Positions 1 through 10,984 are shown, numbered from the stretch's first letter. The stretch: DNA of 64,000 bases from Microglena sp. YARC (GCA_022414725.1 CM039465.1:38739254-38803253), one strand, 5' to 3'. Notes: generated from the letters alone by a model not told the origin. Program-made: numbers and translations.

Positions 1-838
1 ACCGGTGGAGGTGGAGGGGGCTCCTGCGAGGTGCCAGCAGCAGATCTGTGGACACTCGTGGCAGCAGCCTCGCGAGCCCGAGTATGGTAAGCACCAAGAG
101 CCCGCTCTGCAGGGTTGCGAGCCTGCTCTGCAAGGTTGAGTAGAGGACCCAAAGGACCAAGAGACGAACTCCGCAGCAAAGACGGCTTGACCACCTCAGG
201 TAGGTCCGGTGGAAGCGGCGCAAGCAGAGCGGCAGACGGAGGCTTGAAGACCGCAGGAGAAGGTGCCAATTGAGGCTCATACACCGGAGAGACAGTGGAG
301 GTGTGGAAAACCCTAGTAGCAGAAGAGGGAGTGACTCCACCGAAGTCGCCACTTCTGGCACTCTGTAGATCTTCCATACAATCATTAGAGTAATCTTCCT
401 CTGAGTCGTCAGACTTGCCGTAAGCATAGCCATCTTCATGGCTATGGAGAGCAAGGTCTACAGTGTCGTAGGTAAAGCGGGCATCAGCGGGTGGAGGCGA
501 CCTTGCATACTGGATAATCTGTGTGGAAACACAGCATAGGCGCATCAGAATATCCTCAACCTCAGGTCGGAGACGTTGGACAAAAGGAGAAGGAGACGGA
601 GAAATGGAGGTATTGGAGGGGGGGTGGCTTCCATGATGGCGGAAGGAGACTTATCTCCGGCAGCAGAGGCCGCTGGCGCGCAATCATCTAGCCAATCAGT
701 GGGAACACGAATCTTTAGAGGAAGAATTCGGTCGCATCCATTACTGATAATGACGCTCTCCATACCGCGCGACCAGGAAATACCATTCTGTGGGGTAAGT
801 TTCTCGAAGCCGGCAGGAGGCCCACGCGGAAGTTGCAT
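1..838 (-). pseudogene. Ty1/copia-like gag region, broken, running off the left edge
   Basis: On the minus strand, 838-545 is open and continues in another frame from about 600 to position 1, with a frameshift close to the C-rich run near 620-635. The predicted product is rich in Ser, Pro and Ala, with an acidic stretch (SDDSEEDY) coded near 385-410. The block containing PSAIMEATPP matches PSAIVEATPP in the copia-like element at 13.2 kb, and the later SSLGPLGPL block also has a counterpart there. I assign it to Ty1/copia only by this homology, because no enzyme domain lies within the visible part. The adjacent LTR at 869-1258 supports it being the 5' portion of an element whose pol would lie beyond the window. 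Confidence 0.6.
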
Positions 839-868
839 TGTAAAGCGGTGGTAGAAGTAATAAGCCCG

Positions 869-1258
869 TAACCTATCAGCTAGAAAGCACTTCGAAGAGT
901 GGAGAGAGATGTATGCAGCGGAGACAGACGCGCCAATCTATACACGGAGACAAGAATAGCGTTACAAGGACAGGCGGACGCCAAAGAACACCAGCGGTGG
1001 GAGAGGCGGATGCCTGTAACCTGACTAGACCCTAAGTCAGGAAACTTAAGCCAGGCACCGGCTATACAGAGTGTGTCAGTGAGAGACCGATGACGCAGTC
1101 AACAGGAAGCTGTCACCGTGTCATGAAGGATGACACAGTCTACGGGAAGCTGACACAGTACAGACAGAAACACTGTCTGGGCCGATAGTTCTAAGGAAGT
1201 ACATAAGTAGTCACCAAGTCATAAAACGCGTGAGAGCACCGCAATTCATGCTGACAGA
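869..1258 (-). repeat. 5' LTR of the left-edge copia-like element
   Basis: This stretch aligns in reverse orientation with the LTRs at 12845-13175 and 16767-17082. Shared blocks include GTCATGAAGGATGACACAG, AGTTCTAAGGAAGTACA and the end motif AGCTGATAGG. It is much more diverged from them than they are from each other, so it belongs to a related but older or distinct element. Confidence 0.65.
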
Positions 1259-1270
1259 CCTCAGTTGACA

Positions 1271-1595
1271 CCTGATATCAGATGTCAACTTAGGTCATCT
1301 GGTAGAGCATAACTGCTGATAATAACGTACTTTCCGAGTGGGGTTTAATTATAATCAGCGGAAGTGTGTCTGCCAGTGGTCCTTTACTTGCCTGATACAT
1401 TACGGTAATCAGTACTAAGTTCTCGATTGGCCTCTGAGTAGGCAGACGTTGACCTCTGGGTGACCACCATGTCTCGAACCTAGCCCTGAGTGGCAGGAGT
1501 AAATCGGACCTCTGGGGAAAATCCCCACTCGGAAAGTACGTTATTATCAGCATTTGTGCTCTACCAGATGACCTCAGTTGACATCTGATATCAGG
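1271..1595. mobile_element. foldback element with 73-bp terminal inverted repeats
   Basis: Positions 1271-1343 and 1523-1595 are near-perfect inverted repeats of about 73 bp around a 179-bp spacer. Each arm ends in a smaller palindrome (TTGACATCTGATATCAGATG-like). No coding capacity is visible, so it looks like a non-autonomous DNA element or MITE. It abuts the copia-like LTR on one side and a LINE fragment on the other. Confidence 0.7.
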
Positions 1596-1599
1596 GATG

Positions 1600-1789
1600 G
1601 AAAGGAGGATCCAATGCCCCCATGTAGGCGAACTTGGAAAACAACATGATTATACATGGACTTAAGAATACTAAGATAGGGGTCTTTGACTCCTAGCCTT
1701 GCTAAGCAATCCCATAGCAAGTCTCTGTTGACCCAATCATAAGCCTTGTCCTCCAATGTGAGGCATGGGGAGAGGAGGCTCGGCAACAA
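1600..1789 (-). pseudogene. LINE-type reverse transcriptase fragment
   Basis: The minus-strand reading contains DKAYDWVNRDLLWDCL followed by a Gly-Val and SMYN block. This is the conserved early palm region of non-LTR retrotransposon reverse transcriptases (D-KAYD-V-R-LW-L). Only about 60 residues survive and the YxDD motif is absent. It is a dead scrap that ends at the foldback element. Confidence 0.6.
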
Positions 1790-2294
1790 ATAGGATGGCC
1801 ATCAACCATGCCAATAGGATAATAGATCACTTGTAAAAGGGCCTAATTGGTGATTGGCACACGGGCTGGAACCTCAACCTCTCGCCTCGTAAAAAGGCGT
1901 ACTATTTATTTGATGTAAAAGGGCCTAAATGCAACCCATACCCAAGGAGATGGATCCTTCACATGGGATATACAAAATGGAACATACAAAGGGTTTAACC
2001 TGATACACCCTCCTGCTGTAGAAGTGTAGAATGTAGACAGCGTCCAGCCTCGAGGCTGGAGCATTTTCTTTCTTCAATACCGGTAAATGCTATAACTTGA
2101 ACTTGGTTACAGGGCTCCAGCCAGCAATTTGGTGGCTCGCCGTATTTGGGAGTAAAAATCAAAAATGCCAGGGAAATGTAAAAATCGACAAATGTTGTTT
2201 TCTCCTTCTTTTTATATGTTACTCCTTTTTTATGTAACTGGATGTACCCAAGTTCAAGATCTGGAGCAATGCACTGCTGGAGGGTCTACTATGG
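1790..2294. other. intergenic, no gene seen
   Basis: I see no convincing reading frame. A palindrome (CAGCCTCGAGGCTG) lies near 2045 and a segment mentioning GGTTACAGGGCTCCAGCCAG near 2105 recurs in related form at 45.6 kb and 63.8 kb. Confidence 0.4.
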
Positions 2295-2462
2295 ACTGTG
2301 CAGTCCAACAACCCATAACCTGCGTCCTGCGACGCAACCAAGCCACTGAAGCTGCGTCTGAGACGCAACGGACCCTTCCCAATTGGCGTCTAAGGACGCA
2401 ACGGACCCTTCGACGTTGCGTCTGCGACGCAGGACGTAGCGTCCTGAACAACCCTGGTTCAA
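2295..2462. repeat. dispersed repeat rich in GCGTC/GACGC words
   Basis: The segment carries many alternating GCGTC and GACGC words, so it can fold on itself, and it ends in a block reading GTCCTGAACAACCCTGGTT. Related copies lie at about 45210-45260 (reverse), 61605-61635, 62985-63160 and at the right window edge. Confidence 0.6.
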
Positions 2463-3008
2463 ATAATCAGATACTTTCTACTCCGACTCGACTAGGCTTC
2501 CGATGTATTGCGTGCGACCGCGAGGGTTCGCGCATGCCATGGGTTCGTGTAGGTTCGTGTGGCTAGGGAGCCGCCTAGTGCGAAGTCCAGGGCTTATATT
2601 CAAATTCAAATTTAGAAAACTCGAGATCCGATTTTTGACTCGGATTTCTCGCCCGCGCCCGCGCCCGGGCGGGCGGGAGTACCCCCCTGTCAAGTTAAAA
2701 GTCTATGAGATTACACTCCATTACACTTAGGGTACTGGCGCCACGCTGTTGCCAGTGAATAAACACGCTGTCGCCTGCGAACGACTAAGCTGGCGCTTGC
2801 GAATCTATCTTCTAATCTGAGTCGCGTACTGCTTTCATCTAATCTTTCCGCTTGGGCATGGTGAGTTGCTCTCGCTTTCCTTTTAGGAGATTTCGCAGCA
2901 ACAGCTCCTCGATTAAATGCGCGATGTCGTGTCCGATTAGCAGTGCATTGCATGGAGTGTTAGCTATTCAATCGGGGCTTCCCAAGAGCGACATGTGAAC
3001 CAAGACAT
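2463..3008. other. intergenic, GC-rich patch
   Basis: A CpG-rich patch (repeated CCCGCG) sits at 2650-2685. Short open frames exist on both strands but none resembles a known protein. Confidence 0.3.
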
Positions 3009-3500
3009 TTGCCCACGCCTTATCTGAAAGTGGAGCTTGGATCCTTTGAGTGCAAGACGCTGGGCGCTGGTCATAAGGCTTCTGTTGACCAAGCATTCTT
3101 GAAGATACGTTTGCTTGATGACAGTGCTGGGCAGTTGCAGTTCAGGACAGGGCTGGAGGTTCGGCTGGCGAAGCACTTCAAAGCCATTCTCGACGCGATG
3201 CCCGGTATGCCCGAGCACTTCATTCCTGCCTTCCCCACCAAAGATACGAAGGCGCATACTACATTTCGTGGGTCAGCGTGGCTTACCATCCCGAGTACGA
3301 AGTGCCTTGTCGCCCGCCCCAGTGAATCGAATGCCTCCTCATTGCAGAAGTGTCCCCAACTTATGTTTTTTTTTACCAAAATGCAGGGCACAGGACATTG
3401 CGAGGAAGATCAAGTCCAAGACACAGTTCTTTCTGTGCGTGTACCACTTTGTCAGGGCATTGCAACGGCTTCCTGTGTACTGTGCAGGGTTTTAAAAACC
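3009..3500 (+). CDS. possible gene fragment with two exons, function unknown
   Basis: Frame 3009-3280 is open and reads like real protein (AILDAMPGMPEHFIPAFPTK). A second exon-like piece begins after a good acceptor (CCAAAATGCAG, ends near 3384) and encodes AQDIARKIKSKTQFF and RALQRLPVY before the frame closes near 3495. A donor and a clear start are not evident. I do not recognise the family. The IPAFPTK ending is faintly reminiscent of PX-type domains and the RALQRLPVY block of ADP-ribosyltransferase-like proteins, but neither is convincing. It may be a gene relic among repeats. Confidence 0.25.
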
Positions 3501-3649
3501 CGACTTTAAAAGGTGAGCAAAAAATCTACAAATTATATGTTTCTGTTTCTATCAGGTTTTTTATTGGTTTCGTGTTTTCCGTCGGCGTTGGTGTCGGCGT
3601 GACAAGGATGCAAGATAGGGTAATGTCAGTATACATTTTAATTGTTCTT

Positions 3650-3774
3650 CCAGGAGGTAGCATCCTTCACGAAAAGTTGAGCAAAGTCGATCAATTTATT
3701 CCAAATTTAGGATGTATATGACATAATTATTTGCAATTTACTGAACATGTTTTCAGATTTTTCTGGGCACTTTA

Positions 3775-3833
<59 letters not shown>

Positions 3834-3985
3834 AGCCCTCATACGTTTTTTTGCCAACTTTTTACTCAGACCTCCAAATACAATTATAAGACCACCCATG
3901 AGTAGGCCATGGTAAGGGCAGTCAATTGGAACCACTTTGGACCTCGTGCAATAAGTATATACCCTCTCCACCACCACCACCACCA
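3650..3985 (+). repeat. dispersed repeat with central G tract (copy 1)
   Basis: The block from AGGAGGTAGCATCCT, through the G tract, to ACCACCCATGAGTAGGC and CTTTGGACCTC-TGCAATAAG is repeated in reverse orientation at about 24530-24815. A further partial copy lies at about 24295-24372. The homopolymer is at the same internal place in both main copies. Confidence 0.75.
3779..3832 (+). repeat. 54-nt G homopolymer
   Basis: An uninterrupted run of 54 G residues. The matching position in the copy at 24.66 kb is also a long C/G tract, so the tract is part of the repeat family rather than a chance run. Confidence 0.9.
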
Positions 3986-4014
3986 CCACCACCACCACCA
4001 CACACACACACACA
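3973..4014. repeat. (CCA)n then (CA)n microsatellite
   Basis: Eleven or so CCA triplets are followed by CA dinucleotides. Open frames that read His, Pro or Val tracts here are simple-sequence artefacts. Confidence 0.9.
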
Positions 4015-4521
4015 AACCGACAGCAACCGAATCAAATCGAAACGCCGCTGTTCTTCTGTTCCTTTCCTTTTCCACGCCTCTTGGCATTCCCTTTCTGTCT
4101 CTCTTTCTCTTTCTTTCTTTCTTCTTTCTCTATGCAAGATGATGCTGATACTCGTCCGTCCAATGTACCAGCCCGCAAACATGGGCGCCCATCGAGTTTA
4201 TGGGGAAGATTGCCAAACAGTTGAAGCCAGGCAGATAAACCTTAATAAGGGGCAGTGACTAGACCAGAATAATGATTACAAAAACAGACCATGTGCACTG
4301 TTTTGTTTTTAATTGCGTTTTAGAGTGCCTGTGCTCGGTCTGATTTTTACATATTTTTCTGGCCGCCTCCAGCGACGGCAAAGGGTGGCTTAAGTACTTG
4401 GACAACCGGGGGTGGGGTGGGGTGGGGTGGGGTGGGGTGGGGGGTGGGGGGGGGGGGGCAGAACTGTTTTTTTCATATCGTGCGATCGCTGCACTACAAA
4501 TCTGATATATATATATATATG

Positions 4522-4580
<59 letters not shown>

Positions 4581-4698
4581 GTCCGCTGCAATCGTGTTGG
4601 TATAACCGAAAGGCTTTCCCTTATCAACCCACTTCTTCAGGATCTGCTTCTGGGGGCTGTCCTGTACAATTGTGTTGCCCAAGAACCCCTCCACACAC
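4015..4698. repeat. repeat-rich stretch: G-rich pentamers and (TA)n
   Basis: Positions 4310-4420 match 23930-24030 in reverse (shared TTTTTCTGGCCGCCTCCAGC). A (GGGGT)n run covers 4410-4458 and a TA repeat covers 4504-4577. No gene is visible. Confidence 0.7.
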
Positions 4699-5253
4699 TC
4701 AGACCAACAGCTTTAACACCTTGGCGTAGGTGACTTCGCCAGCATTCACCGCCTGGTGGAATACCAGCAAGAGGACTGCAAGTAGCGACAGCGATGTAGC
4801 GGCTTGAATACCACTCTGCTGAGCGACCTTGGCACAGTTCTTTGCCTGACACATGTGCTTCACTGCATGGGCCAGGTTGTCACTTCCTCTTTCTCTGCAA
4901 TGGAGGCACGAGCTAACCACATTCTGTCCACCCGGTGTGGCTTTCTCCTCCTCCTGCTCCTCCTCTTTGCGGCTGTATCTACTGGCTGGGACTTTTTGCC
5001 AGAAACGAGAAGCATTTTCCCGATAGCCGTCATTCTGGTTAGGTCGCGGTGCACAATGGGAAGGGGGTAAGATACGGGGGGTAGAGCTGTTGAGCGGGCC
5101 ACTCCTTCCGCTGTTGTTGTAATGCTTCGCCTGCCTCACCTTCGCCGTGGGTGGCGTGACGATGGACTTTTCGGATTTGCCGGGACTCCCACCCTCGCCC
5201 TCGTCGGAAACAAGGTCACAGAAATGAAGTGCTCGTTTGGCCATGCTTAACAA
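4699..5253 (-). CDS. hypothetical protein, possible BED-like zinc finger
   Basis: A 184-codon minus-strand frame starts MLSMAKRALHFCDLV. Near residues 115-145 it contains CLHCRERGSDNLAHAVKH followed by MCQAKNC, which has the C-x2-C then H-x4-H/C layout seen in BED-type fingers of hAT-like transposases. A hydrophobic run (LSLLAVLLLVF) near residue 157 could be a membrane segment or chance. No DDE catalytic domain is nearby. It may be the N-terminal piece of a decayed transposase, or one exon of a host gene. The assignment rests on spacing of Cys and His only. Confidence 0.3.
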   Translation of the reverse strand: MLSMAKRALHFCDLVSDEGEGGSPGKSEKSIVTPPTAKVRQAKHYNNSGRSGPLNSSTPRILPPSHCAPRPNQNDGYRENASRFWQKVPASRYSRKEEEQEEEKATPGGQNVVSSCLHCRERGSDNLAHAVKHMCQAKNCAKVAQQSGIQAATSLSLLAVLLLVFHQAVNAGEVTYAKVLKLLV

Positions 5254-5484
5254 ACAATCGCAAGCTGAATTTATTTGCTGTTGGAAACGACATGTCGAAA
5301 AACCACTGCGAACAGAAAGAAGCAGTACTCCAATGTGACTTAACGAAGATAGATTTATGCCCCTGTCGAATCTCGAATCGGGGCGAGTGACTTGTCTACG
5401 ATGCTGTAGAGTGAGCTGTCATTCCTTGTGAACAGGCTGTAAACCCTTCTCATAGACTTCTGCTCATAGACTTTTAACTTAACA
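5254..5484. other. intergenic, no feature recognised
   Basis: No gene or clear repeat is seen. The end of the stretch shares the word AAGTCTGGGCCTATT with later repeat copies. Confidence 0.3.
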
Positions 5485-6260
5485 GGGGCGTAGCGTCAAG
5501 AAAGTCTGGGCCTATTTCCCTAGTCTGCGCCTATTTGTAAGGAAGGGTTCAGACAGGTGGACAAATCGTCAGTGCCATGCTGGTCAGTGACTGACCAGCC
5601 ACTGAGTAGCGATTCACGATTCCAAGCGTGAACCGGTCGACTCTTTACATCGCTTCCTCCAGGTCGCATCATCAATTTTCAACCACCAGCGCAGCAGAAT
5701 TTGCGTATTGCTTTCGTTCTGTCTCTCATCTTGCTTCCCAATCCTTTCTGCGAGAACAGCACTGCCCTAGAAGATAGAGTTTCCACCAAGACGGTGGCGT
5801 TCTATGAGCCACCGTCTTGATGGATGCTGGTCTCGCATGCTGGTCTTGCAACCTTAGCAGAAGTCGCAGCAACCGCAGCAGAAGTCACAGCAACAGCAGC
5901 AGAAGTCACAGCAACAGCAGCAAAAGCAAGTGCAGGAGATTCGTCTGAGCTTGGGCCAGGCAATTTGTTGTAGCCCTTGCTTCAGCTAGAAATGTGAACT
6001 CTGAAATGTGATTACCCAATTTCCCTTTACCCCTCTTGATTGTGTGTAAGCTGGTTCAGACTTCTATTCATGTTTCAGCTGAGTCAACGTGGATAATGGT
6101 AGATGTATTATCATGCGGTTGCGTAGTGACGTGGACACACTCCATGCGAAGTACAAGCATGGCTGCATTCATTTTTCTGGAGGTGTATAGTGTGCACAGC
6201 TGCATCGAGCGGCCAGAGCAGAGGTTGTAGGCGAGGTGGATGGGCGCTCTGCAGCTAGTA
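5485..6260. repeat. dispersed repeat module, inverted copy of 24.9-25.6 kb
   Basis: A roughly 700-bp block matches 24940-25625 in reverse complement. Anchors are the ACCGGTCGACTC segment, the palindromic CCATCAAGACGGTGG segment, the CAG/AGCAACAGCAG run near 5870-5935 and the GTAGTGACGTGGACACAC segment. A near repeat of GACGTAGCGTCAAGAAAG occurs at 34.3 kb. No convincing protein is conserved between the copies, so I treat it as a non-autonomous element. Confidence 0.65.
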
Positions 6261-6810
6261 AGCATGGAACAGCAAGTAATGGTCGCACTACAGATGAAAA
6301 ACTGGCACGTGATATCTCTCATTGTGGCACGGGTAGTCAGATACTCCGGCAAGCCAAGTGCACAGTAATTCAGGATGAGGATGCTTATCATGCAGACCAG
6401 GGCATATCAGCTTATCTCCGTAAGGCCGACATGGAGAAGAGAGATCATGAGATCGTCCCCAGTGCACTACATGACACAATATTGATCATTGGTGACACAC
6501 CCGTGCTGTACTTCAATCATGGACTCATGGTCTGCTGATTCTTCGCATGACAAACTTCTCTATCATGAGATGGACTGAACAACGCAAAGCTGGCCATGGC
6601 ATGTGGGTGATGGACACCAAAGGTGGAATGGTGAGCTTATTATTAATTTCCCGTGCCTTTTGTTGTTGTTTTGACTTGCCATACCATGTGCTGTTGTTAT
6701 TCTTGTAATTTATCATCCCTTTTGTTGTTGTTATTACTTACCAACTCTTGTGTTGTTGTTGTTGTTTTAATTTGACAGACATACATTACCTGCATCCAAA
6801 GTTCGGACAT

Positions 6811-6855
<45 letters not shown>

Positions 6856-7130
6856 CGATGATGATGATGATGATGCCGATGGCTACATTTTATGTGTGCC
6901 TTATGTTCCTGCTGCTTGATGGTGTCGAGGGGGACTTATAATTGATCCACTTTTAATCACTGGATCACAGCAACAGAGCGTGAGTGATGGGGTGCTCTAG
7001 GTTGGGTGACTATTTCTGTAGGGTAGGATTCGGGTTAGAGGGATGGAGAGAGGAGAGAAATTGTATGGCAATGTAGGTGGGTGGGTTTGAGGTCATGTTG
7101 CGGGAAGAAAGGGCGCTGGTGACCACTACT
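6261..7130. other. intergenic with (GTT)n and (GAT)n microsatellites
   Basis: TTG/TTGTTG runs lie at 6660-6770 and a GAT array at about 6811-6876. A 100-codon plus frame at 6236-6538 has no recognisable features and I do not call it a gene. Confidence 0.5.
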
Positions 7131-7528
7131 GTAGGGGGTGCATAGGATAATGCTTTGACTGCCCAAATTACCCATTCCCATATTATTCTGAGTCTTCCAT
7201 GTTTTGACAATATTCGGCTGGCTGGTCTCCGCCCCTAGCTTATTCGCTTAAAGCGCTGGCTTCCTCAAAATGAATAGTGTCAGAATTGGATGGGAGAAGT
7301 TGTCCTGTGTTGCTGAAGTGGAAGGGAACCCAAATTACCCATTCCCATATTATTCTGAGTCTTCCATGTTTTGACAATATTGGGCTGGCTGGTCTCCGCC
7401 CCTAGCTTATGCGCTTAAAGCGCTGGCTTCCTCAAAATAAATAGTGTCAGAATTGGATGGGAGAAGTTGTCCTGTGTTGCTGAAGTGGAAGGGAACCCAA
7501 ATTACCCATTCCCATGTTATTCTGAGTC
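7131..7528. repeat. 167-bp satellite, first block
   Basis: About two units of a 167-bp tandem repeat, recognisable by CTTCCATGTTTTGACAATAT, TGGCTGGTCTCCGCCCCTAG and CGCTTAAAGCGCTGGCTTCC. The array is cut at 7528 and resumes at about 9001, so 7529-9000 looks like an insertion. Confidence 0.85.
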
Positions 7529-8110
7529 AGATATTCTATTGCCATTAGAGCTTCTGATCTGTACACCTTCTTCTTGTGGGCCGGAAGGTCCATTTGCAAG
7601 AGTGGTGCTTCAATCAGAATTCCTAGGGCTTCCAGCCTGGTAGTGGGGGTGGTGGCACCTTCAACCTTGGAAGGATTGAACTCTATACCTAGCAAGGCTG
7701 CCTCCAAGTTCATAATCTACAAGGCCTTCTGCATGTCTATGTGGGACTCTGCCCTTATTGGGTAGTCATCCACATAGACATCACAGGAAGCTTTTACTCC
7801 TTCCTCATTAAATCTGTGATTAAAGATCAGCTTAGAGAAGTTGGTCAGTTCACAGAAGAAATGGGGGCTTTGGCCTGTGCCCTGGGGTAGAGCAATCCAT
7901 CTACCTACTTAAATAGTCACGGGATGTCTGAAACCCATGTACCTCATAGCTGAGGGTGCAGGAAGACAGGTAGAACCTATTCGTGAAATCCCTCTTGCCT
8001 AACTGGTGCGTAGAGGTGAGTGATTTCAAGAAGGTTTCAAGGGTGGTGAGAAAGCAGGGCAGTGTGCTCCTGCAGCCATTGACCCCAGAGAAAGAGGGAT
8101 CTACCAAAAA
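7529..8110 (-). pseudogene. degenerate reverse transcriptase, DIRS-like
   Basis: The minus strand reads KRDFTNRFYLS, then FFCELTNFSKLIF, then VYVDDYPI, then ALLGIEFNPSKVEG, LEALGILIEAPLLQMDLP. This is the order of reverse transcriptase motifs A to E, with VYVDDY as the catalytic YxDD box at about 7755-7772. The last block resembles the L-G-L-x-N-x-x-K and LGI..LPxxK region of DIRS/Ngaro-type enzymes. An in-frame stop lies near 7910, so it is dead. No tyrosine recombinase is visible to confirm DIRS affiliation. Confidence 0.55.
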
Positions 8111-9000
8111 AAATAAAACAAGACACTGTGTGGTTGCAGACCTCCATGGAGGCTGGTGGGGTGGTTCTCCAAACCCAGATTAACAGGTCCTAATGCATTT
8201 AGGGGGCAGGGTACTTAGCTGGGCGGTAGGCGAGGGATTGAGGCCTTCGTCTTGGTGCGTTGTCTCACAAGGAGGGTGAGGAAGGAAGAAAGGGGCGGGA
8301 TTTGTGAGAGGGTATGGTGAGGTGATCTAACTCAACGGGAGCTTCGGTCACCGCCCAGGTGGGCGGGAGCGGAAGCGAGGGCTCAGACAACAGGACGGAG
8401 AAATTCCGTTCAAACACTAGGCCAAGGAGCTGGGGAGGATCCGTGGGGATCTGGGAAGGATCTAGAGAGGATCTAGAGAGGATCTAGAGATAGAACAGTC
8501 CTAACACACTTCGGAAGCGCAAGGGGGGGGGGGGGACGCTCAGAGAAAGTTAAGGCGCAGCTCTGAGGCGTTAAGGCGCGAAAGCAGAAGCGACAAGGCA
8601 GGCGCGAAAAGCTAAAAGGGGTAACTGAGAAGCCAGGGGCAGAGAAACAAACGAGCAAGCAGCAAGGCAGGCGCGATACCTCACCAGCCGGGGACGTGTT
8701 CGTCACATTGGGCGCGGCCTTGGGCGCGGGCTTCTTATTCTGGGGTGGTGACTTCTTGAACTAGAAAAATGACAGGACTGAATTGCTGTGACAGCAATTT
8801 GATCAAAGTAGTATTGGTCTAGTGTTGTGCACAGACTAAATACTCGTGGTGATCTGGCACTGATTTTGAATTAGCGGCACGCGAACGTCCTCGTTTCGCC
8901 TTCCGCAGGATTTAAACTTCGAAATATTAGCGCGAATGTTGGTACCTGGTCCCGCCTTTCCTAATACTCTATTTCTCACACTACGGTGTGGGAAATACGG
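8111..9000. other. rest of the insertion inside the satellite
   Basis: No protein is recognised. It holds a short triplicated GATCTAGAGAG run near 8455-8485, a G tract at 8523-8535 and a small palindrome (CACACTACGGTGTG) beside the right junction. It probably belongs to the same decayed element as the reverse transcriptase fragment. Confidence 0.4.
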
Positions 9001-10395
9001 CGTGTCAGAATAGGATGGGAGAAGTTGTCCTGTGTTGCTGAAGTTGAAGGGAACCCAAATTACCCATTCCCATGTTATTCTGAGTCTTCCATGTTTTGAC
9101 AATATAAGGCTGGCTAGTCTCCGCCCCTAGCTTATTCGCTTAAAGCGCTGGCTTCCTCAAAATAAATAGTGTCGGAATAGGATGGGAGAAGCTGTCCTGT
9201 GTTGCTGAAGTGGAAGGGAACCCAAATTACCCATTCCCATGTTATTCTGAGTCTTCCATGTTTTGACAATATTCGGCTGGCTGGTCTCCGCCCCTAGCTT
9301 ATTCGCTTAAAGCGCTAGCTTCCTCAAAATAAATAGTAACAGAATTGGATGGGAGAAGCTGTCCTGTGTTGCTGAAGTGGAAGGGAACCCAAATCGCCCA
9401 TTCCCATGTTATTCTGAGTCTTCCATGTTTTGACAATACTCGGCTGGCTGGTCTCCGCCCCTAGCTTATTCGCTTAAAGCGCTGGCTTCCTCAAAATAAA
9501 TAGTGTCAGAATTGGATGGGAGAAGCTGTCCTGTGTTGCTGAAGTGGAAGGGAACCCAAATCGCCCATTCCCATGTTATTCTGAGTCTTCCATGTTTTGA
9601 CAATATTCGGCTGGCTGGTCTCCGCCCCTAGCTTATTCGCTTAAAGCGCTAGCTTCCTCAAAATAAATAGTGTCAGAATTGGATGGGAGAAGCTGTCCTG
9701 TGTTGCTGAAGTGAAAGGGAACCCAAATCGCCCATTCCCATGTTATTCTGAGTCTTCCATGTTTTGACAAGATTCGGCTGGCTGGTCTCCGCCCCTAGCT
9801 TATTCGCTTTAAGCGCTGGCTTCCTCAAAATAAATAGTGTCAGAATTGGATGGGAGAAGCTGTCCTGTGTTGCTGAAGTGGAAGGGAACCCAAATTACCC
9901 ATTCCCATATTAATTTGAGTCTTCCATGTTTTGACAATATTCTGCTGGCTGGTCTCCGCCCCTAGCTTATTCGCTTAAAGCGCTAGCTTCCTCAAAATGA
10001 ATAGTGTCAGAATTGGATGGGAGAAGCTGTCCTGTGTTGCTGAAGTGGAATGGAACCCAAATTACCCATTCCCATATTATTCTGAGTCTTCCATGTTTTG
10101 ACAATATTCGGCTGGCTTGTCTCCGCCCCTAGCTTATTCGCTTAAAGCGATGGCTTCCTCAAAATAAATAGTTCCTGAATTGGATGGAAGAAGCTGTCCT
10201 GTGTTGCTCAAGTGGAAGGGAACCCAAATCGCCCATTCCTATGTTATTCTGAGTCTTCCATGCTTTTACAATATTAGGCTGGCTGGTCTCCGCCCCTAGC
10301 TTATTCGCTTTAAGCGCTAGCTTCCTCAAAATAAATAGTGTCGGAATAGGATGGGAGAAGTTGTCCTGTGTTGCTGAAGTGGAAGGGAACCCACA
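9001..10395. repeat. 167-bp satellite, second block
   Basis: About eight further units of the same 167-bp repeat, with CTTCCATG anchors near 9087, 9252, 9420, 9587, 9755, 9922, 10090 and 10257. Units differ by a few substitutions each. The period is close to nucleosomal repeat length, a property common in satellites. Confidence 0.9.
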
Positions 10396-10398
10396 CCA

Positions 10399-10920
10399 CA
10401 GCAGATGCTTGGTGCTGAATTCATGCCTGTTGGGAAGAAATGACTTGTTGGCTGCTTCACTGTAGTTAAAGCAACAGATGCAGACCAGGATGTTGGCAAG
10501 GCAGATTCCAAGTATGTGGCCTACTACCACAGCATCAAGAAGATGGATCCAACAGACCCTATGTTGAGCTCAATGTTACGCGATGATTTAGGTTTGTCAT
10601 GCTCTTTTGGTAGCTGAATGTGATGATGGTGCCTAGGTTATTGAAAATCCCTAACTCAAAACGTATGCCTCTTGCAGATGAGGGATAAACAATATGGAAT
10701 TGCTTACTTGTATGCTGATCAAGTTGTTGGTGATTTCCCAGAACATGGTGGCAACGACTTTGAGGAGAGCAAAGAAATGACTTACAAAGACTCTACCGAT
10801 GAAGAATATGAGGATGGCTCTAACCAAGACGTTGATGGCACTAACATTGACGGTGATGACATTTTGTATCGCCAGCAGCAGCAACAACAACAGTCACCAA
10901 AAGACCACCACTATCCTTGA
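10399..10920 (+). CDS. two-exon gene fragment, acidic C-terminus, function unknown
   Basis: An open stretch ending near 10590 encodes ATDADQDVGKADSKYVAYYH and KKMDPTDPMLSSMLRDDL. It is followed by GT, a roughly 85-nt intron and a strong acceptor (GCCTCTTGCAG at about 10668-10678). The next exon encodes MRDKQYGIAYLYADQVVGDF, an Asp/Glu-rich tail (STDEEYEDG), a seven-Gln run and a stop at 10918-10920. The upstream end runs into the satellite, so the 5' part is missing or lies in an unrecognised exon. I do not know the family. It could be a host gene remnant or transposon cargo. Confidence 0.35.
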
Positions 10921-10984
10921 ATCAATGGAGCATAGCAGCTAAGCAGGAGTATCTTAGAAGCCTAGCTGCCTAGAAACGTGTAGC

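Noticed and set aside
3909..4182. His-, Pro- or Gly-tract frames
   Set aside because: Translation of (CCA)n and (CA)n simple sequence.
4412..4627. Ile/Tyr repeat frames
   Set aside because: Translation of the TA dinucleotide repeat.
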